A stretch of DNA of 64,000 bases, taken from the NCBI RefSeq assembly GCF_036226445.1, contig NZ_CP108474.1, positions 248,001 to 312,000 on the forward strand, read 5' to 3'. Shown in pieces: positions 25,143 through 33,986 of this stretch; within the stretch, counting starts at the first letter, position 1; each line of letters opens with the position of its first letter. Below the pieces are notes generated by a model, which searched no databases, was not told the DNA's origin, and saw only the letters and a program-made list of their open reading frames with translations. The translations under genes and the position numbers were made by a program. The stretch comes from Streptomyces sp. NBC_01255 (GTDB lineage Bacteria > Actinomycetota > Actinomycetes > Streptomycetales > Streptomycetaceae).

Positions 25143-25180
25143 GCCCGGACCGAGCAGAGAGCCCCGGTATGCACCTCGAC
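25122..25180 (+). promoter_or_regulatory. expression-platform helix enclosing the start codon
   Basis: GTCGAGGTGC (25122-25131) is fully complementary to GCACCTCGAC (25171-25180), whose first base is the last base of the ATG (25169-25171). The ribosome-binding region falls inside the closed loop. This helix would reduce initiation; ligand binding could favour an alternative fold. Confidence 0.55.
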
Positions 25181-25753
25181 CCCTTGGCGATCCTCACCGC
25201 CTTCGGGCTGATCTTCCTCGCCGAGCTTCCCGACAAGACGATGTTCGCGTCCCTCGCCATGGGCACGCGGATGCGTCCGCTGTACGTCTGGATCGGCACC
25301 TCGACCGCGTTCCTGGCGCACGTCGCCATCGCCGTGGGAGCCGGCAGCCTGCTCGGGCTCCTCCCCGGCTGGATCGTCAAACTGGTCTCGGCCCTGCTGT
25401 TCGGCTTCGGCGCGTTCATGCTGCTGCGCGGCAGTGGCGACGACGAGGACGACGACACGGGCGGCCGGGCGGTGACCGGCTTCTGGCCCGTCTTCTCGAC
25501 CGCCTTCATGGCCGTCTTCATCAGCGAGTGGGGCGACCTCACCCAGATCACCACCGCCAACCTCGCCGCCACCAACGGCACCTGGTCGACGGCGATCGGC
25601 TCGCTCGCCGCCCTGATGAGCGTCTCCGCCCTCGCCCTGGTCGCGGGCCGGTTCATCGCCAAGCGCGTCCCGCTCAAGACCGTGCAGCGCGTCGGAGGCG
25701 TGATCATGGCGGGCCTCGCCGTCTGGTCGCTGACCGAGGTCTTCACCGGCTGA
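25169..25753 (+). CDS. UPF0016/GDT1-family Mn2+ (Ca2+) transporter
   Basis: 194-aa membrane protein of the TMEM165/GDT1 cation exchanger family. It carries both signature repeats, the first as AELPDKT (residues 18-24, with Pro in place of the usual Gly) and the second as SEWGDLTQ. Six to seven hydrophobic segments surround a short acidic loop (GDDEDDDTGG). Members export Mn2+ or move Ca2+ in exchange for protons. Placement behind a Mn2+ riboswitch strongly supports manganese efflux. ATG 25169; the ribosome-binding region is weak and probably structurally masked. Confidence 0.92.
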   Translation: MHLDPLAILTAFGLIFLAELPDKTMFASLAMGTRMRPLYVWIGTSTAFLAHVAIAVGAGSLLGLLPGWIVKLVSALLFGFGAFMLLRGSGDDEDDDTGGRAVTGFWPVFSTAFMAVFISEWGDLTQITTANLAATNGTWSTAIGSLAALMSVSALALVAGRFIAKRVPLKTVQRVGGVIMAGLAVWSLTEVFTG

Positions 25754-25855
25754 CGCCGCTCCTGGCCACGGCGGCCCCCGCCCACACCGCACAGCCCCCG
25801 TCCCGTACCGGACAGGGGCTGTGCGGCGTCCTGGCCCCGGTGCGATCATGCGGGG

Positions 25856-26034
25856 ATGACCACCGCCTCCGAACCGGCCGACCGCCTCGCGGCGTTCGGG
25901 AACCAACTCGTCGACGTGCACATCTGGCTCGTCGAGGAGCTCGCCCGCCTCCGCGAGGAGTGGTCACGGCCCTCAACGAGCTCGGGACGCCCCTTCCGGA
26001 CGACTTCAGGCTCTCCGACCTGACCGACCGCTGA
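25856..26034 (+). pseudogene. hemerythrin-domain protein, internally deleted
   Basis: Starts like Streptomyces hemerythrin-domain proteins: ATG 25856 gives MTTASEPADRLAAFGNQLVD, then VHIWLVEELARLREE. Directly after this the next matching piece is in another frame: VVTALNELGTP, the family's C-terminal helix (usually after an H-x-x-x-E-E pair). The whole four-helix middle with the iron ligands, about 100 codons, is missing and the junction also shifts frame. The short GAGGAG at the join suggests a microhomology deletion. The ATG frame ends at 26023, the C-terminal frame at 26034. Not expected to make a functional protein. Confidence 0.65.
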
Positions 26035-26144
26035 CACGCCGCGGGCCTGTCCGGTCCTCACCCGCCGGACAGGCCCTCGGTGCGAGGCTGGTGGGGCACG
26101 GTCCCCATGGCCACGGCGCGAGCCGGTACGAGAGGGAGTCCCCG

Positions 26145-27473
26145 TTGAGTACGGAGTCGATGCACGGCGAACTGGACGAACGGGCAGCGAAGGTGGCGGA
26201 CCGGGTGGTCGCCTGGCGGCGCCATCTGCACCGGCACCCGGAACTGTCCAACCGGGAGGTCGAGACGGCCCGGCTGGTGGCCGACGAGTTGCGCGCGCTG
26301 GGCCTCGACGAGGTGCGTACCGGCATCGCGGGTCACGGCGTCGTGGGCGTCCTGCGCGGTGCCGGGCCGTCACAGGGCGGGCGGGTCGTGGCACTCCGGG
26401 CGGACATGGACGCGCTGCCGGTCAGGGACCTGTGCGGGGCGGAGTTCGCCTCCGAGGTCGTCGACGCCGACTATCCGGGCGGCCCGTTCCCCGTCTCGCA
26501 CGCCTGCGGGCACGACTGCCACACGGCGATGGTGCTCGGCGCGGCAGTGGTGCTCGCCGGGGTCCGGGACCGCCTCCCGGGCACCGTGCTCTTCGTCTTC
26601 CAGCCCGCCGAGGAGGGCCCGCCGGTGACCGAGGAGGGCGGGGCACGGGCCATGGTCGAGGCGGGCGCCTTCGCCGACCCGGTGCCGACGATGGCGTTCG
26701 GGCTGCACGTGACGCCCTATCCGAAGGGGCACGTGGGATACAGGATCGGCAATCAGTACGCCGCTTCCGCCCTCGTCCGTGTCGTCGTCACCGGGAAGCA
26801 GACGCACGGTTCCACGCCCTGGGAGGGCGTCGATCCGATGCCGGCGGTGGGAGCGGTCCTGACGGGCGTCGGCCAGCTGTACCGCCAGGTCTCGGCCTTC
26901 GCGCCGGTCACGGTCTCCATCGGGCATGTGGAAGACGTCGGCCGGTTCAACATCATCGGGCAGACGGTGACGCTGTGGGGCACGGTCCGGTGCGCCGTCG
27001 AGACGGACATGGCGGAGGTCCAGCGGCGGCTCACGACGCTCGTGGAGCACTCCGCGGCGGCGTACGGGGCGACTGCCTCGGTGGAGTACCTCCAGTCCGT
27101 GCCGCCCGTGCACAACAGCCGGCCGTGGGTCGAGTCGGCGCTGCCGACCTTCCGCCGGGTCGTGGGCGAGGAGCGGGTGGTGGAGACCGGCGGGACGCTC
27201 GGGTACGACGACGTCTCCGAGTTCGTCCGCCGCTTCGGCGGCCTGTACGTGATGCTCGGCGTCCAGGACGCGGCGCTGGACGCATCGGGCCGGCCGGTGC
27301 CGGTCCCGGGCGGGCGCGGCATCGTCACCAACCACAACCCGCACTTCTACGCGGACGACGACACCCTCGTCACCGGCGTCCGGCTCCACGCGCACGTGGC
27401 GTACGACCATCTGACGGGGGCGCTGACGGCCCCCACGCCCGCACCCGCACCCGCACCCGCCGACGCGCCGTAG
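26145..27473 (+). CDS. M20 family metal-dependent amidohydrolase
   Basis: 442-aa amidohydrolase of the M20D/AmhX type, which cleaves N-acyl or N-carbamoyl amino acids or peptides with two metal ions. Metal and catalytic sites: ALRADMDALPV, SHACGHDCHTAMVLG, and FQPAEEGPPVTEEGG with the catalytic Glu pair. A dimerisation insert contains GKQTHGSTPWEGVDP. TTG 26145 is chosen because GAGGGAG lies about six bases before it; ATG 26160 is the alternative and leaves all motifs intact. The C-terminus ends in a Pro/Ala repeat (APAPAPADAP). Cytoplasmic. Substrate unknown. Confidence 0.88.
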   Translation: MSTESMHGELDERAAKVADRVVAWRRHLHRHPELSNREVETARLVADELRALGLDEVRTGIAGHGVVGVLRGAGPSQGGRVVALRADMDALPVRDLCGAEFASEVVDADYPGGPFPVSHACGHDCHTAMVLGAAVVLAGVRDRLPGTVLFVFQPAEEGPPVTEEGGARAMVEAGAFADPVPTMAFGLHVTPYPKGHVGYRIGNQYAASALVRVVVTGKQTHGSTPWEGVDPMPAVGAVLTGVGQLYRQVSAFAPVTVSIGHVEDVGRFNIIGQTVTLWGTVRCAVETDMAEVQRRLTTLVEHSAAAYGATASVEYLQSVPPVHNSRPWVESALPTFRRVVGEERVVETGGTLGYDDVSEFVRRFGGLYVMLGVQDAALDASGRPVPVPGGRGIVTNHNPHFYADDDTLVTGVRLHAHVAYDHLTGALTAPTPAPAPAPADAP

Positions 27474-27483
27474 AGCGCACGAG

Positions 27484-28371
27484 TCAGGGCCCTGCGGTAC
27501 CGACCGTCTCGACGAAGGCCCTGAGCAGCGCGCAGTCCGCGGCTGTGGGCCAGACCAGGCCGTACTCGACGGGCGCGGCGTCGCGCAGGGGGACGTAGGC
27601 GATGCCGGGGCGTGGGTGGTAGCGGGCGCCGAGCGCCGCGCCGGGAGCGACGCCCCGCCCGGCGCTGACGTGGGAGAGGACCTCCTGCCAGGTCGCCGCG
27701 ACCGGTCCCCGGCCGACGGGGGCGCCTGACGGAGTGCGGCGGGGGTAGTGGTGGTCGCGCCAGTACGCGGGGCTGGCGCCCTCGGGGGCGATCAGGGCCA
27801 GTCCCGCCAGGTCCTCCAGGCCGAGGGACTCCCGGCCTGCCAGCGGATGAGCCGCGGGCAGGAGCAGGACCCGGTCCTCGGCGACGACGACGGGACCTGT
27901 GGTCAGGTCCGGCTCGCGGACGGGGAAGGCGGCGAACTGGACGTCGAGCGTTCCGTCCCGGAGGGGGCCGAATCCGCCGTCGAGAGGGACCTCGCGGACG
28001 GTGATCTCGCAGCCGGGGTAGCGGGCGAGCAGGGTATCGGCGGCGGTCGTGAGCAGGTCGCCGCCCCAGGGGGTGGCGAAGCCGGCCCGCAGTACGCCGT
28101 GGAAGCCGCGCCCGGCATCGGTGGCGCGTTCGAGCGCGGTGCGCAGCTGCCGGTAGGCGGGCAGCAGGTCCTCGTACAGGCGCTGACCAACAGGCGTGAG
28201 GTGGACGCTGCGGCTGGTGCGGGCGAACAGCGGGGTGCCGACGCGGCGCTCCAGCTTCTTGACGGTCTGGCTGATCCGGCCGGTGGAGACGCCGAGGCGC
28301 TCGGCGGTGCGCCCGAAGTGGAGCTCCTCGGCGAGCGTGAGGAAGGCCTCCAGTTCGTACCGTTCGAGCAT
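27484..28371 (-). CDS. LysR-family transcriptional regulator
   Basis: 295-aa regulator with an N-terminal winged helix (LEAFLTLAEELHFGRTAERLGVSTGRISQTVKKLERRVGT, given here for position: residues 8-48) and a periplasmic-binding-like effector domain containing LLPAAHPLAG and LEDLAGLALIAPEG. It is divergent from the MFS-cupin pair. A T-N11-A inverted repeat (28387-28405) lies in the shared promoter region, the expected LysR binding site. It probably activates the exporter operon when its ligand binds. Confidence 0.92.
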   Translation of the reverse strand: MLERYELEAFLTLAEELHFGRTAERLGVSTGRISQTVKKLERRVGTPLFARTSRSVHLTPVGQRLYEDLLPAYRQLRTALERATDAGRGFHGVLRAGFATPWGGDLLTTAADTLLARYPGCEITVREVPLDGGFGPLRDGTLDVQFAAFPVREPDLTTGPVVVAEDRVLLLPAAHPLAGRESLGLEDLAGLALIAPEGASPAYWRDHHYPRRTPSGAPVGRGPVAATWQEVLSHVSAGRGVAPGAALGARYHPRPGIAYVPLRDAAPVEYGLVWPTAADCALLRAFVETVGTAGP

Positions 28372-28386
28372 CGGAATCCTCCTGAT

Positions 28387-28405
28387 CGTTGAGTGTGGCT
28401 CAACG
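28387..28405. promoter_or_regulatory. LysR-type operator
   Basis: CGTTGAG (28387-28393) and CTCAACG (28399-28405) form a perfect inverted repeat with a 5-base centre. It fits the T-N11-A rule and lies 16 bases upstream of the lysR start, between the divergent genes. Confidence 0.75.
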
Positions 28406-28487
28406 CCGATTCGATGATCTCATCTTGTTCGACGGAGGTGACGGCGAGGAGCCTGAAGGCATCGCCCTCCCGTCCGGAAGAGAGTCC

Positions 28488-29816
28488 GTGGAACCGAGCT
28501 CCGCCGCCGTACCCACCGCCGCCGCCACCGCATCCACCTCCGCCTCTGCCCCGGCTCCCGCCCGGACCGTGAACGTCCCGCTCGTCGCCGTGGCCGGCGC
28601 GGTCACGGTCGCCAACATCTACTTCCCGCAGCCGCTGCTCGCCGCCGTGGCGCGCGGCCTGGAGGTCTCGGAGCGGACGGCGGGGCTGATCGCCTCCGCG
28701 GCCCAGATCGGGTATGCGCTCGGCATCCTGCTGCTCGTGCCGCTCGCCGACACCGCGCGGCTGCGCCGGCTCACCTCGGTGCTGCTCGCGCTGACCTGTG
28801 TCTCGCTGCTCGTCGCCGCGGCGGCGCAGGACGTGGTCACGCTGACGCTCGCCACGCTGGCCCTCTCCACCACGACGGTGCTGCCGCAGATCCTCACCCC
28901 GGTGGCGGCCGTGCTCGCGGGTCCGGGACGGCGGGGCAGGGTCGTGGGCCTCGTCGGGCTCGGCCTCACGCTGGGCTCCACGCTGTCCCGCACGGTCTCG
29001 GGCGCGGTGACCGACGCGAGCGGGAGCTGGCGCGCGGCCTACGTGGTGGCCGCGGCGGCGACGGCGGCGCTGCTGTGGGTCCTGCCCCGGCGGCTGCCCG
29101 AGCGGATGGGCGCGCCACCGGCGGGGCGGCGCCGTTCCTCGTACCTCCGGCTCCTGGCCGGGCTGCCCCGGCTCCTCGCCGACCACCGGGAGCTGCGGAT
29201 CTCGGCGCTGCTCGGGGCGTGCGTGTTCGCCGCGTTCAGCGTCTTCTGGGCCGTGCTCGCATTCCATCTGGCGGCCCCGCCCCTCGGGTACGGTCCGGGC
29301 GCCGCCGGGCTCTTCGGGGTGCTGACCCTGCCCGCGACGCTGCTCTCGGCGGCGGCCGGACCGATGGCCGACCGGTACGGGCCGGGGGCGGTGAACGCCG
29401 CGGGTCTGGCGGCCGCGGGGCTCGGCCTCGCGGTGGCGGGGTTCGCCCCGTACTCCCCCGTGGCGCTCGTGGCCGGAGCAAATCTGCTGGTCGTCGGGGT
29501 CAGCTCGTGCCAGGTGGCCAGTCAGGCCCGGATCTTCGCGATCGGGCGGACGGTGGCTGCCCGGGTGAACACCGTCTTCATGCTGGCGACGTTCGGCGGC
29601 GGGGCCCTCGGTTCGCTCGCCGGATCCTGGCTCTACACGGCGTACGGCTGGTCCGCCGCCCTGCTCGCGGCGGGTGCGTGCGTCGGGGCCGCGGGTCTCG
29701 TGGTGGCGCTGGTGGCGCGACCGGCGGTCCCGAGTTGCGGCCCGGACGCCACACGGGAGGCTGGGGGTATCCGCCCGAGCACCTCGCAGGAGAGCACCCC
29801 GCAGGGAGAGACATGA
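28488..29816 (+). CDS. MFS transporter (12-helix)
   Basis: 442-aa major-facilitator transporter with twelve predicted helices. Early helix VPLVAVAGAVTVANIYFPQPLLAAV is typical of the YnfM/arabinose-efflux-like group; GYALGILLLVPLADTARLRR carries the loop motif. GTG 28488 is chosen because GGAAGAGAG precedes it by five bases; a GTG at 28389 would overlap the LysR operator. The first 25 residues are a Ser/Ala/Thr/Pro-rich cytoplasmic tail. The stop overlaps the cupin start (ATGA). Exports a LysR-sensed compound by inference. Confidence 0.88.
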   Translation: MEPSSAAVPTAAATASTSASAPAPARTVNVPLVAVAGAVTVANIYFPQPLLAAVARGLEVSERTAGLIASAAQIGYALGILLLVPLADTARLRRLTSVLLALTCVSLLVAAAAQDVVTLTLATLALSTTTVLPQILTPVAAVLAGPGRRGRVVGLVGLGLTLGSTLSRTVSGAVTDASGSWRAAYVVAAAATAALLWVLPRRLPERMGAPPAGRRRSSYLRLLAGLPRLLADHRELRISALLGACVFAAFSVFWAVLAFHLAAPPLGYGPGAAGLFGVLTLPATLLSAAAGPMADRYGPGAVNAAGLAAAGLGLAVAGFAPYSPVALVAGANLLVVGVSSCQVASQARIFAIGRTVAARVNTVFMLATFGGGALGSLAGSWLYTAYGWSAALLAAGACVGAAGLVVALVARPAVPSCGPDATREAGGIRPSTSQESTPQGET

Positions 29817-30133
29817 TCCTGGACCTCACCGCGCTCGCCGACGAACACCTGGCCGCGGCCCGCACCGCGCCGCACGGGCGCAGCGCCCATCTGGTCATGC
29901 ACGACGGGGTGCTCCGGCAGACCGTCATCGCCCTGACCTCGGGCACGTCCCTGGACGAGCACAACGCGCCGCCGGCCGCGAGCCTCCAGGTGCTGCGGGG
30001 CCGGGTGAAGCTGACGGCGGCCGGATGGGCGGAGGAGCTGCCGGCGCAGACGCTGCGGATGATCCCCAGAGAGCGGCACGGGCTGACCGCCGTGGAGGAC
30101 GCGGTGGTCCTCCTGACCGCCGTGAACGACTGA
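29813..30133 (+). CDS. small cupin-domain protein
   Basis: 106-aa single-cupin protein. The barrel is visible in LDEHNAPPAASLQVLRGRVKL and the second motif ELPAQTLRMIPRERHGLTAVEDAVVLLT. Metal ligands are reduced: only His in DEHN and RHGL are in the usual places, so it may bind a ligand or metal weakly or act as a small sensor. Translationally coupled to the MFS gene by ATGA, so it likely helps handle or sense the same compound. The function is inferred from context only. Confidence 0.8.
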   Translation: MILDLTALADEHLAAARTAPHGRSAHLVMHDGVLRQTVIALTSGTSLDEHNAPPAASLQVLRGRVKLTAAGWAEELPAQTLRMIPRERHGLTAVEDAVVLLTAVND

Positions 30134-30168
30134 CGTAGGTCTCGCGGGTACGCGACGTCGGCCGGCGG

Positions 30169-30672
30169 TCACTCGGTCGCGTCGAGGTCCTCGGCGTAGT
30201 GCTCGATGGCCCGCCGGTACGCGCGTACGGACGGGTCGTCGCTGGTGGCGGCGACCAGGCGCAGCAGGGTCCGGACGGACTCGTGGTGCTGCCCCGTGTT
30301 GTAGAGGGCCATGGCCAGGAAGGTGCGCAGGGCCCCGTCCTGGGGGAACTCCTCGGCGGCGGCGGTCAGCAGCGTGACGGCGTCGTCGTACCGGCCGAGG
30401 ACCCGGTAGGTGCTGCCGAGGCCGAGGAGGGCGCCGCGCCGGTCGTCCGGGGTGAGTCCGGCACCGGCGAGCGCGCGCTCGTAGTAGGGGACGGCCTCCG
30501 CCTCCAGGCCGAGGACGTCGTGTGCCCAGGCCGTCTGGTACGCGACCTCGGCGTCGTCCGGACGGCGTGCGGCGAGGGCCACGAGCAGCTCGCGCGCCTC
30601 CTCCTTGTGGCCCTGTTCCCGCAGGGCGACCGCCTCGGCGAGCGGGTCCTTCTGCTCCTCGTGATGCTCCAT
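30169..30672 (-). CDS. tetratricopeptide-repeat protein
   Basis: 167-aa cytoplasmic protein of repeated helical pairs. Repeats are recognisable as EAVALREQGHKEEARELLVALAARRPDD, AWAHDVLGLEAEAVPYYERALAG and GSTYRVLGRYDDAVTLLTAAAEEFPQD, with hydrophobic and small residues at TPR positions. Some 3.5-4 repeats fit. Such proteins act as binding scaffolds. ATG 30672, with an upstream A/T-poor leader and no clear partner gene. Convergent with the cupin gene, 35 bases apart, with no hairpin evident. Confidence 0.82.
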   Translation of the reverse strand: MEHHEEQKDPLAEAVALREQGHKEEARELLVALAARRPDDAEVAYQTAWAHDVLGLEAEAVPYYERALAGAGLTPDDRRGALLGLGSTYRVLGRYDDAVTLLTAAAEEFPQDGALRTFLAMALYNTGQHHESVRTLLRLVAATSDDPSVRAYRRAIEHYAEDLDATE

Positions 30673-30853
30673 GACGGCATCCTCGCAGCTCGCGCGGCCT
30701 CGATCGCACAGGGGTCCCGCTCCGGCTGCCAGGTGACGGGCCGCCATACCGGCCCGGAGGGTTTGTGGCGTCCTCCCCCATGGCAGGGGCCTCCTGACCG
30801 GCCGTAGCCTCCCGGCCGACCCTCCGTCAGGACCGAGCCGCCCGGGAGACCCC

Positions 30854-32464
30854 ATGCGTTCACCCCGTCCCGCCCGCCACCGCGGGCCACGCCGTTTCGC
30901 GGCGCTGCTGCTGTGCGCCGCGGCGACCCTGTTCCCGACCGCCGTACCGGCGGGCGCCGCCGCTCCCCCGCCCGTGCCGGGCACGCTCCAGGCGTACGAC
31001 ATCGGTTCCGTGTACAGCGCGGGCGTCTCGTCCGGCGGGTACATGGCGACCCAGTTGCACGTGGCGTACTCCGGGACGTTCGAGGGGTCGGCGTCCTTCG
31101 CCTCGGGGCCGTACGACTGCGCCCGCGGCTCACTGCCCACCGCGCTCAACGCCTGCATGGACACCACGCAGAGCCTTCAGCTCGGCGCCCTGGAGCAGGC
31201 CACCCGCGACCGGTCCGCGCAAGGGCTCGTCGACCCGGTGGAGAACCTGGCCGACGACCCCGTGTACGTCTTCAGCGGCTCGAACGACGCGACCGTGAAA
31301 CGGCCGGTCGCGGACGCGCTCGCCGACTACTACGGCCGCTTTGGAGCCCGGGTCCGCTACGACCGGTCCACGGCGGCGGGGCACGCCTGGATCACCCCGC
31401 TCGGCCCCAACTCGTGCACGGTGACGCAGAGCCCGTACCTGAACAACTGCGGCACCGACGCCGAGGGGGCGCTGCTCGGGCACCTCTTCGGCTCGGTCGC
31501 GGCGCCCGGTTCCGGGACGGGCGGCTCGCTGATCCGCTTCGACCAGGACGCGTACGCACCGGGCGGCTCGGCGGCGGCACTCTCGATGGGGAAGGACGGT
31601 TTCGCGTACGTGCCGGCGTCGTGCGCGGGCGGGGCGCGCTGCACGCTCCTCGTCGCGCTGCACGGCTGCAAGCAGGGGTACGCGTACCAGGGTTTCGGGA
31701 CCCGGTTCGTCGAGGGCGCCTACCTGAACGAGTACGCCGACACGAACGCCATGATCGTGCTGTATCCGCAGGCGGCGCCGACGGCGACCCTGGAGAACCC
31801 CAACGGCTGCTGGAACTGGTGGGGGTACCTCGGTGACACGGCCTACGCGCGACACGGCGGGAAGCAGATCGAGACGGTCATGGGCATGGTGCGGGCGCTG
31901 CGCGGGGACTCGACGCCGCCGCCCGCGCCGGGGCGGACCGTGCTGGCCAGTACGGACTCCGAGGACGGGTATGTGAAGGCGGCGGCGGACGGATCCGGGG
32001 CGGCGCTGGGCACGCTGGAGGACGTGTACGGTCTCGCCCTCGGCCGGGGCACGGACGGCAAGGTGAACCGGTCGGTGGTGTCCTTCGACACCTCACGCAT
32101 CCCGGTGGGCAAGGAGGTCACCCGGGCCTGGCTGACCGTCACGCGGTCCAGTGGCGCGGGCGATCCGTGGGCCTCACCGTCCGGCAACCGGCTGGTGGTG
32201 GACGTGCGCACGGGCTGCTTCGGCGGGTGTGCGGTGGAACCCTCCGACTGGTCGGCCGCCGCGTCGGTGGCGGGCGGGGCGGAGATCGCCGCGTTCACCT
32301 CGGGCAGCGCGGTGTCGACGGACCTGTCGGCGGCGGCGCTCGCGGCGCTGAACCGGGGCGGGGTCACGCAGCTCCGGCTCGGTTTCGCGGCGGCGCCTGC
32401 CGGGAGCGCGTACCTCTTCGTGAACCGGGACGCGCCGGTGACTCTCACCGTCGAGTACAGGTAG
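30854..32464 (+). CDS. secreted PHB-depolymerase-family esterase with C-terminal adhesion-like domain
   Basis: 536-aa exported enzyme. Signal peptide RRFAALLLCAAATLFPTA with cleavage about residue 36. The lipase box GVSSGGYM (nucleophile Ser59) comes before the oxyanion-type LLVALHGCKQGY, the order typical of type 2 extracellular short-chain-length polyhydroxyalkanoate depolymerases. The last 165 residues form a DNRLRE/CBM-like module (VLASTDSEDGYVKAAADGSG and VTRAWLTVTRSSG). Cys pairs suggest disulfides. It probably digests PHB or a similar polyester outside the cell. Polymer specificity is not proved. Confidence 0.85.
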   Translation: MRSPRPARHRGPRRFAALLLCAAATLFPTAVPAGAAAPPPVPGTLQAYDIGSVYSAGVSSGGYMATQLHVAYSGTFEGSASFASGPYDCARGSLPTALNACMDTTQSLQLGALEQATRDRSAQGLVDPVENLADDPVYVFSGSNDATVKRPVADALADYYGRFGARVRYDRSTAAGHAWITPLGPNSCTVTQSPYLNNCGTDAEGALLGHLFGSVAAPGSGTGGSLIRFDQDAYAPGGSAAALSMGKDGFAYVPASCAGGARCTLLVALHGCKQGYAYQGFGTRFVEGAYLNEYADTNAMIVLYPQAAPTATLENPNGCWNWWGYLGDTAYARHGGKQIETVMGMVRALRGDSTPPPAPGRTVLASTDSEDGYVKAAADGSGAALGTLEDVYGLALGRGTDGKVNRSVVSFDTSRIPVGKEVTRAWLTVTRSSGAGDPWASPSGNRLVVDVRTGCFGGCAVEPSDWSAAASVAGGAEIAAFTSGSAVSTDLSAAALAALNRGGVTQLRLGFAAAPAGSAYLFVNRDAPVTLTVEYR

Positions 32465-32535
32465 AGGCTCAGGGCCGGACCCGCCGTCGGGTCCGGCCAC
32501 CGGGGCGGGCGGGTGTGAGGGCTCGAATGCGCTGC

Positions 32536-32541
32536 TAACGT
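32536..32541 (+). promoter_or_regulatory. -10 box, leaderless start of the ThrE-like gene
   Basis: TAACGT (32536-32541) ends six bases before ATG 32548, placing the transcription start at or next to the start codon. No ribosome site is present. Confidence 0.55.
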
Positions 32542-32547
32542 GCCCGA

Positions 32548-33960
32548 ATGCGCCTTTTGTCCCATCTTGATATGCGTGGTCTCGCCCGCCGGGCAGCCGC
32601 GTTGCGGCCCCGGCGCCGGAGGAAGACCGTGACCGTGCCGGAGGCCGAGGGCGCCGGCCGCGAGTGGTTGCGGGACCTCGCCGCGCTGCTGTGCGAGCTC
32701 GGATCCGAACTGCTGCGCGCCGGGGAGCGGACGGCCGAGGTCGAGGGGACGCTGCACGACGTGGCCGCCCGCTACGGCATGCGGGTGCGGAGCTTCGTCG
32801 TCCCCACGGGCCTGTTCGTCCGGGTCGGCGGCGGCCTCGACGGCCGGGGCGGGGAGCTGGACTTCTCCCCCGTCGAAGGCCCGGACCTGCGGCTCGACCA
32901 GGTGGAGGCGCTCCAGTCGCTCGTCGAGCGGATGCGTACGGAGCAAGTGCCGTTCGACGAAGCGCGGCGCGCGTTGCGGGAGGTCCGGGCGAAACCCGAG
33001 CGGTTCAGCCCCGCCGCCACCGTCCTCGGCTACATCCTCCTCACCGTCGGCCTCGGCGCGATGCGGCACGCGACCGTCCCCGCCGTCATCGGGTACACGG
33101 TCCTGGGTGCGGGCGTCGGGCTGCTGCGCCTGTTCGGCGACCGGCTGCCGGCGGCCCGTACCGCCCTGCCGGTCGTGGCGGCGATCCTGGTCACGGCGGC
33201 CTCGCAGGCGTGGGCCGGCCCGCTCCTGCACGAAGCGCCCACCGTGCTGTACATCCCCCCTCTGATCGCCTTCCTGCCGGGCTCCGCGCTCACCCTGGGG
33301 GCCATCGAACTCGCCACCGGGGCCGCCCTGTCGGGCATCGCGCGGCTGGCCGGGGCCGCGAACGTGCTCCTGCTCCTGGCCCTCGGCATCCTGGTCGGCA
33401 CCGAACTGCTGAGCCCCCGTCCGCCGGGCGGGCCCGCTTCGCCCACCCTCGGAGCCTGGGCACCCTGGGTCGGCGTGCTGCTCCTCGGTTTCGGCTTCCT
33501 GCTGTACTTCTCCGCCCCGCCGCGAGTCACGGGCTGGCTCCTCGGCGCGCTGCTCGCCGAGCGGCTCGTACAGTCGGTGGCCTCGGAGTTCGCCGGGGCG
33601 ACCTTCGGCGCCTTCGCGGCCGGAATGCTGCTGCCGCCGATGGCGAAGTGGATCGCGCGCCGCTCGCACACCCCGGACCAGGTCCTGTTCCTGCCGTGCT
33701 TCTGGCTGCTCGTCCCCGGCGCGGTCGGTCTCACCAGCATCTCGGAGATCATCGTGGCGGGTGACACCGGCGGCGGGCTGGACAGCATGGTCAGCATGGT
33801 GATCACCGTGGCCGCGATCGCCCTGGGCGTCCTCGTCGGCGCCGGACTCCAGCGGCGCCCCCGGCTGATGCTCGGCGCACCGGCTCCGGCGGCCGCGCCC
33901 GGCCCGGACGACGTGGCGGAGCCGGGGTCGCCGGGAAACACGGGCATCCGGAAGGAGTGA
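32548..33960 (+). CDS. threonine/serine exporter family protein (ThrE-like)
   Basis: 470-aa membrane protein combining both ThrE halves. A soluble N-terminal domain (residues about 40-150: LLCELGSELLRAGERTAEVEGTLHDVAARYGM) is followed by about ten membrane helices (LGYILLTVGLGAMRH, VLYIPPLIAFLPGSALTLGAIELATG). The family exports small amino acids in actinobacteria; IPPLIAFLPGSALTLG is its conserved loop. A leaderless promoter precedes the ATG. Role: threonine/serine efflux, inferred from the family. It is the first gene of a short stretch before the convergent CU044_2847 gene. Confidence 0.88.
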   Translation: MRLLSHLDMRGLARRAAALRPRRRRKTVTVPEAEGAGREWLRDLAALLCELGSELLRAGERTAEVEGTLHDVAARYGMRVRSFVVPTGLFVRVGGGLDGRGGELDFSPVEGPDLRLDQVEALQSLVERMRTEQVPFDEARRALREVRAKPERFSPAATVLGYILLTVGLGAMRHATVPAVIGYTVLGAGVGLLRLFGDRLPAARTALPVVAAILVTAASQAWAGPLLHEAPTVLYIPPLIAFLPGSALTLGAIELATGAALSGIARLAGAANVLLLLALGILVGTELLSPRPPGGPASPTLGAWAPWVGVLLLGFGFLLYFSAPPRVTGWLLGALLAERLVQSVASEFAGATFGAFAAGMLLPPMAKWIARRSHTPDQVLFLPCFWLLVPGAVGLTSISEIIVAGDTGGGLDSMVSMVITVAAIALGVLVGAGLQRRPRLMLGAPAPAAAPGPDDVAEPGSPGNTGIRKE

Positions 33961-33986
33961 GGAGGTCCGCGGCCTGACGATGCCGG

